64,000 bases of DNA, from NCBI GenBank assembly GCA_910574345.1, contig CAJSZV010000023.1, positions 1 through 64,000 on the forward strand, written 5' to 3'. This stretch comes from Clostridiaceae bacterium (GTDB lineage Bacteria > Bacillota > Clostridia > Lachnospirales > Lachnospiraceae). The notes below the pieces were generated by a model. The model saw only the letters and a program-made list of their open reading frames with translations, was not told where the DNA came from and made no database searches. This document shows positions 45,975 to 54,256 of the stretch, in pieces (position 1 is the stretch's first letter; each line of letters opens with the position of its first letter). The position numbers and the translations under genes were made by a program.

Positions 45975-46481
45975 ATGACTACAATAAAAATAATTAATGA
46001 CAGGATCCTCCAAAACACCCCCATCATCAACACCAGGCAGCACATTATCTCCATGGACGGCGGCTGCGGGCTCAATAAAGATGGCCAGCTCAACATGATC
46101 ATCATTCCGGACATTGACCGTTCCATAGAAGATGTGACCGATGCTTCCTGCGACAAGCTTCCCATACTAAAAGCCATGACACCTCAGGAGGCCTCCGCAT
46201 CCTCTGTCAATCTGCATTATCTCAACAATAAAGTGGAGATTTTGGAAGAAGGCCAGGAATTTAGTTATGTAAAACATGAGGCCAGCGGCCGCAGGCTTAA
46301 GGTTTTGACCAAAGATCTCCATAACCGCCATGGCCGGCAGGCCTGTGTGCGTCATACAGACTACCGGCTGCCTGTCAGAGCCGGCGACCGTCTGTCTCTG
46401 GTGAAGAAGACTTCTGATGGATATTATGTGAAAAAGGATGGGGTGTGCGGTTGGTATATAGGGGAGGCAGAGGAAATATAG
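45975..46481 (+). pseudogene. C-terminal remnant of a metallophosphatase-type protein
   Basis: About 168 codons. The opening TPIINTRQHIISMDGGCGLN and QLNMIIIPD match the C-terminal part of serine/threonine phosphatase-like calcineurin proteins, followed by an SH3-like tail (VRAGDRLSLVKKTSDGYYVK, GWYIG). The catalytic N-terminal half is missing; the sequence before it belongs to the merR promoter region. Either a dead fragment or a separately expressed tail. Confidence 0.6.
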
Positions 46482-46555
46482 AAAGAAACGTAAGACTTAA
46501 AATGGCCTGAAAGCCACCCAAATCCAGTGTATTATAAAAATTCTCGAAGATTACC

Positions 46556-46587
46556 TTGACGGAATTTTGACTTTCTCCCTATATGAT
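46556..46587 (+). promoter_or_regulatory. Promoter of the two-component genes with paired TTGAC boxes
   Basis: TTGAC (46556-46560), six bases, TTGAC (46567-46571), ten bases, TATGAT (46582-46587). The 11-base repeat step and the distance to the -10 box are identical to those of the promoter at 48776. An OmpR-type regulator could bind the pair. Confidence 0.65.
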
Positions 46588-46609
46588 GAAAAAGACTGGA
46601 GGTATTCGC

Positions 46610-47284
46610 ATGGCATACAGAATTTTGATCGTTGATGATGAACTTATCCTGACCGAATTACTTTCCACCCATTTGCAGGATCACGGATATACGGTTTCCG
46701 TGGCCCACAGCAGCGATGAAGCCCTGGCGAAGCTGGCTACAAAGCCCAATCTCATTCTGCTGGACATCAATATGCCGGGGATGGATGGGTTGGAGCTGTG
46801 CAAGGTCATTCGGAATCATATCGTTTGCCCTATCCTGTTCCTGACGGCGCGGATCACAGAGCAGGATAAGGTCAACGGCCTGCGGGCAGGAGGGGACGAC
46901 TATATCACCAAGCCTTTCGGCTTGCAGGAATTGCTTGCCCGCATTGAGGCTCATCTGCGCCGGGAGGAGCGAAATAGCCGCCCGCCGGAGGTCGTGACCT
47001 CCCAGGGACTGATTATCAATCTCTCTGGCAGAAAAGTATTTTGGAACGAGCAGGAACTTTCCTTTTCCAAGAGAGAATTTGACATCATCGAATTTCTGTC
47101 CTCTAACCCCAATCAGGTCTTTGACAAGGAGCGCATCTATGAGGCGGTGTGGGGCTATGACGCGGAGGGCGACAGCAACGTGATTAAAGAACATATCCGC
47201 AAAATCCGCGCAAAGCTCATGCAGGCCAGCGGAAGTGAGTACATCGAAACAGTTTGGGGGATGGGCTACCGATGGAAAAAATAA
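46610..47284 (+). CDS. OmpR-family response regulator
   Basis: 224 residues. The receiver domain has the acidic pair VDDE at 9-12, the phospho-acceptor Asp 52 in LLDINMPG, and the conserved Lys in DDYITKPFG. The C-terminal winged helix shows LSFSKREFDIIEFLSSNP and SNVIKEHIRKIRAKL. GGAGG precedes the ATG at 46610. The kinase gene overlaps its end by 13 bases. Confidence 0.94.
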   Translation: MAYRILIVDDELILTELLSTHLQDHGYTVSVAHSSDEALAKLATKPNLILLDINMPGMDGLELCKVIRNHIVCPILFLTARITEQDKVNGLRAGGDDYITKPFGLQELLARIEAHLRREERNSRPPEVVTSQGLIINLSGRKVFWNEQELSFSKREFDIIEFLSSNPNQVFDKERIYEAVWGYDAEGDSNVIKEHIRKIRAKLMQASGSEYIETVWGMGYRWKK

Positions 47285-48555
47285 AAAGGCAGTCATTGAA
47301 ACACTCTTTTATGAAGGCTGCGGCGGTTACTATGTCAATCGTGCTTCTGTGCAGCTCCCTTGCGGTTTTCGGCTGTTACCGCTTTCAAAAGCATATTCTT
47401 CCTGATTCCAATGAGGTCTGGCTGACGCAGCAGACAACCGCCCCGGATGGTACGGTCACAGAGGCAAAAATGAGGTATGTCCTTGATGGCTCGCCAGAGC
47501 CATTCGGCCAACTGGTAGCGGACGGCCAGGAACTCAACGAGAATCAGGGACAGACGAGCTACATGATAGAGCGTATTGAATCCAGTTACTCCATGCTTTC
47601 CCCTAAAGCGAGAACGGTCTACCGTACTTCGCAGATTTGTATGGTGCTGCTGCCGTTTCTGTTTGCTGTGATTGGAATTACTTTGTGCGCGTGGTGGTTT
47701 TATCACAAGGTGCTGGAGCCGCCGATCACTGTCTTGATGGATGCCACCGTACACATTCAAGACCGGGATTTGAACTTCCAGATCACCTTTGACGGGCAGG
47801 ATGAATTGGGACAGCTCTGTACCGCCTTTGAGAAAATGCGGCAGACCCTATATGAGAATAACCGTCAGATGTGGAGTATGCTGGAGGAACGCCGCGCATT
47901 GCAGGCATCCGTGGCCCATGATCTGCGTAACCCCATCGCCATCATGACTGGCTATGTGGAATATTTGCAGGAGAACAGCCAGGGCGGAACCTTAACAGAG
48001 GAAAAACTGGAAAAGGCGCTCTCCAATCTCGGCATTACCGCAGAACGCATGGGCCGCTATACCGATACCATGCGTGACCTGGGGGCTATCGAAGAAACAG
48101 AGGTCCACTGCAGAGAGGTAGAGCTTCCTGATTTTTTACAGCACATGGCGGATTCCTTATCCATCCTGTTTCAGAATACCGAGGTGCGTTTTTCCTGTGG
48201 ACTCCATGTGCCGAAGGGGAGGGCCGTCCTTGACGGGGAGCTGTTGTATCGCGTTCTGGAAAATCTGATCTCCAATGCCATCCGTTTTGCGGAGCGGAAA
48301 ATTGGGCTGGCTTTTTGTCTGGATCATGGAATCCTGTCAGCCACCGTAACCGACGACGGGCCGGGCTTTTCGGACAAGCTGCTGAAAAAGAAAACCGCCC
48401 TGTTTTACTCCGAGGATACCTCCGGCCAGCACTTGGGGCTGGGGCTGGCGGTGAGCCGGGTGCTGTGCCAGAAGCATGGGGGAACCATAGAGCTGTCAAA
48501 CCAACCGCCTCACGGGGCCTGTGTGAAGGCCTCCATTGCAGTTAAGCAAGAATGA
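47272..48555 (+). CDS. Sensor histidine kinase
   Basis: 427 residues. Two membrane helices (about 14-38 and 125-147) flank an external sensor of about 85 residues. A HAMP region follows, then the H-box SVAHDLRNPIAIMTGY, N-box NLISNAIRFAE, G1 DDGPGFS and G2 GLGLAVSRVL. The small extracellular domain has no recognisable ligand fold. It overlaps the response regulator gene, so the pair is coupled. Confidence 0.93.
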   Translation: MEKIKRQSLKHSFMKAAAVTMSIVLLCSSLAVFGCYRFQKHILPDSNEVWLTQQTTAPDGTVTEAKMRYVLDGSPEPFGQLVADGQELNENQGQTSYMIERIESSYSMLSPKARTVYRTSQICMVLLPFLFAVIGITLCAWWFYHKVLEPPITVLMDATVHIQDRDLNFQITFDGQDELGQLCTAFEKMRQTLYENNRQMWSMLEERRALQASVAHDLRNPIAIMTGYVEYLQENSQGGTLTEEKLEKALSNLGITAERMGRYTDTMRDLGAIEETEVHCREVELPDFLQHMADSLSILFQNTEVRFSCGLHVPKGRAVLDGELLYRVLENLISNAIRFAERKIGLAFCLDHGILSATVTDDGPGFSDKLLKKKTALFYSEDTSGQHLGLGLAVSRVLCQKHGGTIELSNQPPHGACVKASIAVKQE

Positions 48556-48739
48556 AAGGTAATTATGGACACATAGACAATAATACTCCATCCTTTGCAA
48601 TATCCTTGCACAAAGATTATCGGGGCTTGGGAATAAGTACTGATTTGAGATTGTAGATGAAAATGAGGAAGAATATATCATGCTATACCGCTTGTGATGC
48701 TGCAACATCCCGTTTCCCTTTGAAACCCATCCCTCGGAT

Positions 48740-48775
48740 GCCGCCCCAAAAAACTTGGGCGGCATTTCGTTTTTC
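48740..48775 (+). terminator. Terminator after the kinase gene
   Basis: GCCGCCC (48740-48746) pairs with GGGCGGC (48757-48763) and is followed by ATTTCGTTTTTC. It separates the regulator transcript from the effector operon. The rest of 48556-48740 holds nothing I can identify. Confidence 0.75.
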
Positions 48776-48807
48776 TTGACCAAATTTTGACCTTTGCCCG
48801 TTATACT
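48776..48807 (+). promoter_or_regulatory. Promoter of the effector operon with paired TTGAC boxes
   Basis: TTGAC (48776-48780), six bases, TTGAC (48787-48791), ten bases, TATACT (48802-48807). No good -35 lies 17 bases from the -10, so activator dependence is expected. Confidence 0.7.
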
Positions 48808-48835
48808 CGGCCCATCAAAGCAAAGGAGGTCATAT

Positions 48836-49870
48836 ATGCGAAAACGATTGATCGCCGTTCCCTTGATGTGCGGCGCACTTTTATCCCTCGCCGCCTGCGG
48901 GAACTATGCCATTCCAGACAGTACGCCCCCGCCGTCACAGACTGTCGCCGCAAACCCGTTTGAGGCGGCGGAGGAGGATACCGAATTTCTGGCAATGCTC
49001 ACCCACGAAGCTGCTTCGGCTGATTTCTCCGAGAGTGGGGAGCGTCTGCCATTCTTCTATGACGGCGGTGAATTTCGGCTGGACTACCGATTTTCCCTCA
49101 CCGGCAAGATGGATACCGTTGGATTTCTCCTGTTTCTGGACGGCCAGCCCCAGCCCTACAAGGTGAACGATACCACAGCGGAGTATGAGTATTGTCACAG
49201 CTTCCCCGCAAAGGAGGATCAGAGCTTCTCCTTCCTCTTTGAGCCTGTGACCGGCAGCACCGGCGATACGCTGTCCCTGACCGTGGTGAGCATCACCAAC
49301 CCGGACTTCCAGCCGGATATGGAATCCACCTCCAGCTATGGCTGGTATCATAAGACGCTGGATTCCTGTGTTGAATTGAAGTTCAACGTGGACGCCCCAG
49401 CCGCCCATTCAGACCTTCCGCCTGTCCGGGAAATCCTTTCTCAAAGCGAAGTGCGGAAGGAAAAGGTCACAGCGCAGTATGTGGAAAACCAGCTTCCCAA
49501 ATACGGCTGGGATGGTGTGAGCATGGACACGCTGGACAGCGGATTCTATTATACGTTCTCCTGTAACGGCGGCATCACCTATGACAACCTGCGGGTCTCC
49601 GCTCCCGTTACCCTGCGATTTACCTTGTGCGGCACAGCCGGAACAAGTTACAGCATCGCTTTTTTCCTGGATCACCAGCCGGTGAAACTTGACGAAAACA
49701 CCTGCTGCTCCATTACATTGAGCAAAGGCGATGTCATAGAGCTTGAGGCCGTGATCACCCCGGACAAGCTGGGGCAGTTTCACACCTTCTACTGTGTGGC
49801 CGTCCCCCATGACGGAGTCTCCGGCCCGTTCTTTAAGACCAATTCTATTTTATTATATAAGGAGAACTGA
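48836..49870 (+). CDS. Lipoprotein of unknown function, first gene of the effector operon
   Basis: 344 residues. AAGGAGG lies before the ATG at 48836. The signal peptide ends in the lipobox SLAAC. The mature part looks like two beta-sandwich repeats, each with a similar phrase (YRFSLTGKMDTVGFLLFLDG near 80 and APVTLRFTLCGTAGTSYSIA near 255), including FLLFLDGQP and AFFLDHQP. No enzyme motif is seen. It may bind an extracellular ligand for the transporter or kinase. Confidence 0.8.
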   Translation: MRKRLIAVPLMCGALLSLAACGNYAIPDSTPPPSQTVAANPFEAAEEDTEFLAMLTHEAASADFSESGERLPFFYDGGEFRLDYRFSLTGKMDTVGFLLFLDGQPQPYKVNDTTAEYEYCHSFPAKEDQSFSFLFEPVTGSTGDTLSLTVVSITNPDFQPDMESTSSYGWYHKTLDSCVELKFNVDAPAAHSDLPPVREILSQSEVRKEKVTAQYVENQLPKYGWDGVSMDTLDSGFYYTFSCNGGITYDNLRVSAPVTLRFTLCGTAGTSYSIAFFLDHQPVKLDENTCCSITLSKGDVIELEAVITPDKLGQFHTFYCVAVPHDGVSGPFFKTNSILLYKEN

Positions 49871-49872
49871 AC

Positions 49873-51033
49873 ATGAAAAAGATATTCTGCATGACATTGG
49901 CGCTGATTTTTACCCTGGCGTTGTCCGCCTGCGGTAAGACGGATTCCCCGGCTCCTGCGGTTTCAGGAAACGCCCCCTCAGACACTCCTGTAGTTTCTGT
50001 TCCGGCCCCTGGCGGACAGCCGGGACAGTCCCCTTCTTCCTGCACCTTCGACCATGCCCTGTTTGGCGGCAAACTCCAGAGCTGCGCCTATGCCGGGAAC
50101 GGAACGCTCCTTGTGCTGGCGGACAAGCTGTACCTCTACGACACCGGGACTTCCTCGGTGCTGGCCACCGCAGAAGCGCCCCTGCGCGACTTTGAAGCGC
50201 AGGCCATTGACGGGGGTTACGTCCTGTCCGGCATGGACGATAGCGGCATGATGGCGTACATCTACGACAGCTCCCTCTCTCTGAACAAGGAGATCTCAGT
50301 CAATGAACTTTTGCAGGGAGATTTTGTTGTCAGCGAAACCGGGGGCGTAGCGGCCTCCACAGACGGAAAGAAGCTGGCGTTCACCGCTATGGGCGGGCTG
50401 TATCTGTATGACCTGGAAAGCGGGAGCCTGACTACTCTCCTGGATATGGCCCAAAACGCCGGGACAGCCAGCATCAGTATTTCCATGCTGGACGGCGCTG
50501 CCTTTGCCCAGGATAACAGCCACATCGTATTCTATGGCAGCGGTAACTCCATTCCCGCGGTAGATGGCGAGGAAGGCTTTTCCATCCACGGGAGCATCGC
50601 CATGGATGGCAGCGGTCTGAAGCTCACAAAACCGTCCGACTATGATATGGAAGAAATGCAGAGCAGCGTCGGCCGGTTGTTTTTCCCGCAAACCTTTACC
50701 CAGGCCGATGGAACGCTGCTTTGGGTGGACCGGGCAACAGGCAGTGCCAATACGCTTTCCTTCTCTGCCAGCGGTGAGGGCAAAGACGGCGTGTACGGCT
50801 CGGAGCAGGGAAACTATGTCGCTACCGCCGTTCTGGGCAGCGATCTGACCGTTCGCGTCTATGACGTGGCCTCCGGCGAATTGGTTGCCACCGAAGTGAT
50901 TGAGAACTCCGACCCCACATATTTCTACCGCATCCCCAGGATTTACCTTTTAGACGGAACCAAGACAGCCGTAGTTGTTCTCGGAGGCAGTATCGACGAA
51001 CTTGATACGCTGGTATCTGTATTTGAATTTTAA
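49873..51033 (+). CDS. Propeller-like lipoprotein, paralog 1
   Basis: 386 residues. Lipobox LSAC near residue 20, then a Pro/Ser-rich linker, then repeated beta blades (LLVLADKLYLYDTGTSSVLA, GLYLYDLESGSLTTLLDMA, LTVRVYDVASGELVATEVI) that resemble a WD40/YVTN-type propeller. It begins two bases after the previous stop. It is highly similar to the next gene. No catalytic residues are evident. Confidence 0.8.
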   Translation: MKKIFCMTLALIFTLALSACGKTDSPAPAVSGNAPSDTPVVSVPAPGGQPGQSPSSCTFDHALFGGKLQSCAYAGNGTLLVLADKLYLYDTGTSSVLATAEAPLRDFEAQAIDGGYVLSGMDDSGMMAYIYDSSLSLNKEISVNELLQGDFVVSETGGVAASTDGKKLAFTAMGGLYLYDLESGSLTTLLDMAQNAGTASISISMLDGAAFAQDNSHIVFYGSGNSIPAVDGEEGFSIHGSIAMDGSGLKLTKPSDYDMEEMQSSVGRLFFPQTFTQADGTLLWVDRATGSANTLSFSASGEGKDGVYGSEQGNYVATAVLGSDLTVRVYDVASGELVATEVIENSDPTYFYRIPRIYLLDGTKTAVVVLGGSIDELDTLVSVFEF

Positions 51034-51071
51034 GCACAGCATAATTTTAATGTATAAAGGAGAATCCAAAC

Positions 51072-52169
51072 ATGAAAAAGACGATTTGTTTTCTTTTAAC
51101 CGCGCTCCTTACACTGGCGTCGCTGTCTTTCGGACAAGCCAACGCTCTGGCAGCGCCAGCTAACCCCGTAAAGTGTGCGTTCAATTCCTCCCAGTTTGGC
51201 GGAAAAATCCGGGAGTGTGCCTATGCCGGGGATGGAAAGCTTTTCGTAGTGGCGGATAAGCTGTACCTCTATGATACCGCCACAGCCTCGGTGCTGGCCA
51301 AAACAGAAACACCCCTGCGTTATTTTGAGGTTCAAGCCATTGACAAGGGCTACATTCTCTCCGGTATGGGAGATGACGGCATGATGGTGTACATCTATGA
51401 CAGCGCCCTTACGCTGACCAAGAAAATTGCGGTCAATCATCTTTTGACGGAGGACTTCGTGGTCAGTGAAACCGGAACAGCGGCCTCCACAGACGGAAAG
51501 AAACTGGCAATCGCCACCCTGAGAGGACTGTATCTGTATGATCTGGAAAAAGAAAAGCTCACCACTCTGCTTGATTTGACGAAAAAGGCCGGTACATCCA
51601 AGATTCAAATTTCCGTTGTGGATGGCGTTGCATTTTCCCCGGATAACAGTCAGATCATGTTCTATGGCGGAGGTCAGTCCATTCCTGCCAAAAAGGATGA
51701 GAACAGTTTTTCCATCTATGGGAGTCTTGCCTTGGACGGCAGCAATTTGAAGCTCACAACCCCCTCCTCTTACAGCATTGAGGAAATACAGCGCAGAACC
51801 GACCGCCTGTTCTTCCCGCAGACCTTTACCCGCTGTAACGGTACCTTGCTCTGGCTTGACCGGAAAACCGGAGACAAAAACACACTCTCCTTCGCAACTG
51901 AGAAAGAGGGCCGTAACGGTGTGTACAGTTCGGAGCGGGGGAACTACGTCGCCACCGCCGTTTTGGACGGCAACCTGACCGTTCGTGTCTATGAAGCAGC
52001 TTCCGGCAAGCTGATTGCCACCAAAGTCATTCAAAATTCCAATAAAACATACTTCTACCGCATTCCCAGCATTTACCTTCTGGACGAGGCCAAGACCGCC
52101 GTGGTGCTTCTCGGAAGCGGCATCGGTGAAGTGGATACACTGGTGTCTACATTTACCTTTGGTGAATAA
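51072..52169 (+). CDS. Propeller-like secreted protein, paralog 2
   Basis: 365 residues. Over the propeller region it is more than half identical to the preceding protein by eye (FGGKIRECAYAGDGKL against FGGKLQSCAYAGNGTL). The signal peptide lacks a lipobox Cys and ends in an AxA-type site (ANALA), so the protein is probably released rather than anchored. The linker after the signal is missing. GGAG lies before the ATG. Confidence 0.8.
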   Translation: MKKTICFLLTALLTLASLSFGQANALAAPANPVKCAFNSSQFGGKIRECAYAGDGKLFVVADKLYLYDTATASVLAKTETPLRYFEVQAIDKGYILSGMGDDGMMVYIYDSALTLTKKIAVNHLLTEDFVVSETGTAASTDGKKLAIATLRGLYLYDLEKEKLTTLLDLTKKAGTSKIQISVVDGVAFSPDNSQIMFYGGGQSIPAKKDENSFSIYGSLALDGSNLKLTTPSSYSIEEIQRRTDRLFFPQTFTRCNGTLLWLDRKTGDKNTLSFATEKEGRNGVYSSERGNYVATAVLDGNLTVRVYEAASGKLIATKVIQNSNKTYFYRIPSIYLLDEAKTAVVLLGSGIGEVDTLVSTFTFGE

Positions 52170-52170
52170 C

Positions 52171-53058
52171 ATGGAGATTACATTTGAAAGCGTATCGAAA
52201 CAATACAAGAAAAAGTATGCGCTGAAAAACTTTACCGCCACATTGAGCGAGGGCGTGTACGGTCTGCTGGGCGAAAACGGGGCTGGGAAAACAACGCTCA
52301 TCAATACCTTTGTGGGCATTTTGCGCGGAGACAGCGGCACGATCCAGGTGGATGGCCGGGATGTGAGGACACTGGGTAAAGCGTTCCTGTCCCAAATCGG
52401 CTATATGCCGCAGTATCCTATCTTCTATCGGGATTTTACCGTCAAGGATTTTCTGCTCTATATGTGTACGCTGAAAGATATTCCCTCCCATGAAGCGCAA
52501 GACCGGGTTTCGGAGCTGCTTGCCACGGTAAATCTGACGGACGCACAGGACAAGAAGATTGGCGCACTCTCCGGCGGTATGCGTCAACGTGTCGGTATTG
52601 TGCAGGCCATGCTGTCCGACCCCAAGATTTTGATTCTGGACGAGCCTACCGCCGGTCTTGACCCCAGCGAACGGATACGGTTTCGGAACCTGATCTCCCG
52701 GTTTGCCCAGGGCCGGACGATCCTGCTGGCAACCCACATTGTTTCAGATGTGGAGTGCATCGCGCGGGAAATCCTGCTGCTGAAACAGGGGACACTGCTC
52801 ATGCAGGGAACACCCGCCGCGCTGGAACGGAACATTGAAGGCAAGGTGTGGAATGTGACCGCCGGGACCGAGGATGCCGCGCTGCTGACCGATATGTACT
52901 GTGTCAGCAACATGAAGCAGGAGGACGGACAGTTTACCCTCCGCATTGTTAAGGATGGATGCCCGATCAAGACTGCACAGCCTGTCCAGCCCAACCTGGA
53001 GGATGTGTTCTTGTACTATTGCAGGGGGGAGCGCCATGATACGTCTGATACGGTATGA
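52171..53058 (+). CDS. ABC transporter ATP-binding protein
   Basis: 295 residues. Walker A GENGAGKTT near 36, Q-loop GYMPQYP, signature LSGGMRQR, Walker B ILILDEPTAGLDP and H-loop LATHIVSD. It is of the ABC-2 exporter or bacitracin/lantibiotic immunity type. It begins one base after the previous stop and overlaps the first permease by 23 bases. Confidence 0.94.
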   Translation: MEITFESVSKQYKKKYALKNFTATLSEGVYGLLGENGAGKTTLINTFVGILRGDSGTIQVDGRDVRTLGKAFLSQIGYMPQYPIFYRDFTVKDFLLYMCTLKDIPSHEAQDRVSELLATVNLTDAQDKKIGALSGGMRQRVGIVQAMLSDPKILILDEPTAGLDPSERIRFRNLISRFAQGRTILLATHIVSDVECIAREILLLKQGTLLMQGTPAALERNIEGKVWNVTAGTEDAALLTDMYCVSNMKQEDGQFTLRIVKDGCPIKTAQPVQPNLEDVFLYYCRGERHDTSDTV

Positions 53059-54256
53059 GTTTATCAAGCAGTTCCGCAAACGCTCCATCCTGACGCTCTT
53101 TGTGGTGTTCAGCCTCGCCAACCTGTTCAAAATCTATGGCGAATACAAATCCTACTCCTATCTGACAGACGGGAACGGAGAGCGGAGCTGGCACACGCAC
53201 CATTGGCAGCTTTATGAGGAATACCGGGGAGCGATCACCCCGGAGAAGATCGAACGCCTGCTTGCGGTTTATCAGCCTCTTGTGGAGGCCACGTCAGATA
53301 TGACCGCAAGCACAGCCACCGATAACCCTAACACGATGACCGGGAACCTGTATAGTGACAGGAACCTGCTGGACAAGTATTTTGTGCAGCCTATGCAGTA
53401 TTTCTATGAGTACAGCGGCCTGTCGGAGCAAGTGGCAAATAGAGCGCGGCAAAGTGCCGCAATCTATGGGGAACGGGGCGCAGTCTACCAGCAGAGGGAG
53501 CGCGGCGCAATCTATAACCTTTATGCTGGCCGCACCATCCCCGCCTTTTCCTACCGGGAAATGTGCAATTATTATCTGAACTATGATTTTTCCATTGTCC
53601 TGACCCTCCTGATCTGTCTCTATGGGATCATCGGAACCTTTGTGAGCGAGAGGGAGACACAGATGGATATGCTGCTGCTGGTAAGTCCGGGCGGCGGCAG
53701 AAAAACAGCCCTGGCGAAAATCCTTGCGGCCACCCTGTTTCTGCTCTTGACACCGCTGTGGTTTTCTTTTCTTGACCTGATTGGCTTTGCGGCATCTTTT
53801 CAGACCTTTGAAGGGCTGGCCCTGCCGGTGTTCGCAATTCCGAACTTTGCGGAAAGCTCCGTCAATATCAGCATTTTTCAGTATGTCCTCCTGTCTGCGG
53901 CGCTGAAATGCGCCGGCACATGGGTGATGGGGATGCTCTGGCTGTTGGTTTCGATGTTCTGGAAAAATGCCCTGCTCCCCTTTGTCATGGGTTTGTCCCT
54001 CTGTATGGCGCTGATCGTCAGCGGAGCCGCCTGCGCCTACTCCAATTTCTTCTGGACAAAGGTGCTGAACCCTTATTCTCTGCTGACAAACCGTGTTCTC
54101 CTGGGCAAAACAGAGTTTGTAAACCTGGGCGGATTCCCCGTTCTGACCTGGCAGGCCGCAATATGGTTTGCTCTGATTGCGGGCCTTGCGGCTGCTGCTA
54201 TGATTTATTTTCTGTCAGCGGAAAACTGTCACCGCTGTGTTTGGAGGGCAAAATGA
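53036..54256 (+). CDS. ABC-2 type permease 1
   Basis: 406 residues with GGGGGAG before the ATG at 53036. An N-terminal membrane helix (about 18-35) is followed by an external region of about 120 residues, and then five to six helices. It shares the ABC-2 style (LLVSPGGGRKTALAKI) with permease 2. The second permease starts four bases before its stop. Substrate unknown. Confidence 0.85.
   Translation: MIRLIRYEFIKQFRKRSILTLFVVFSLANLFKIYGEYKSYSYLTDGNGERSWHTHHWQLYEEYRGAITPEKIERLLAVYQPLVEATSDMTASTATDNPNTMTGNLYSDRNLLDKYFVQPMQYFYEYSGLSEQVANRARQSAAIYGERGAVYQQRERGAIYNLYAGRTIPAFSYREMCNYYLNYDFSIVLTLLICLYGIIGTFVSERETQMDMLLLVSPGGGRKTALAKILAATLFLLLTPLWFSFLDLIGFAASFQTFEGLALPVFAIPNFAESSVNISIFQYVLLSAALKCAGTWVMGMLWLLVSMFWKNALLPFVMGLSLCMALIVSGAACAYSNFFWTKVLNPYSLLTNRVLLGKTEFVNLGGFPVLTWQAAIWFALIAGLAAAAMIYFLSAENCHRCVWRAK

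Noticed and set aside
53908-54252. N-terminal extension of permease 2
   Set aside because: It is a different frame inside permease 1; the ATG at 54253 with GGAGGG is the start.
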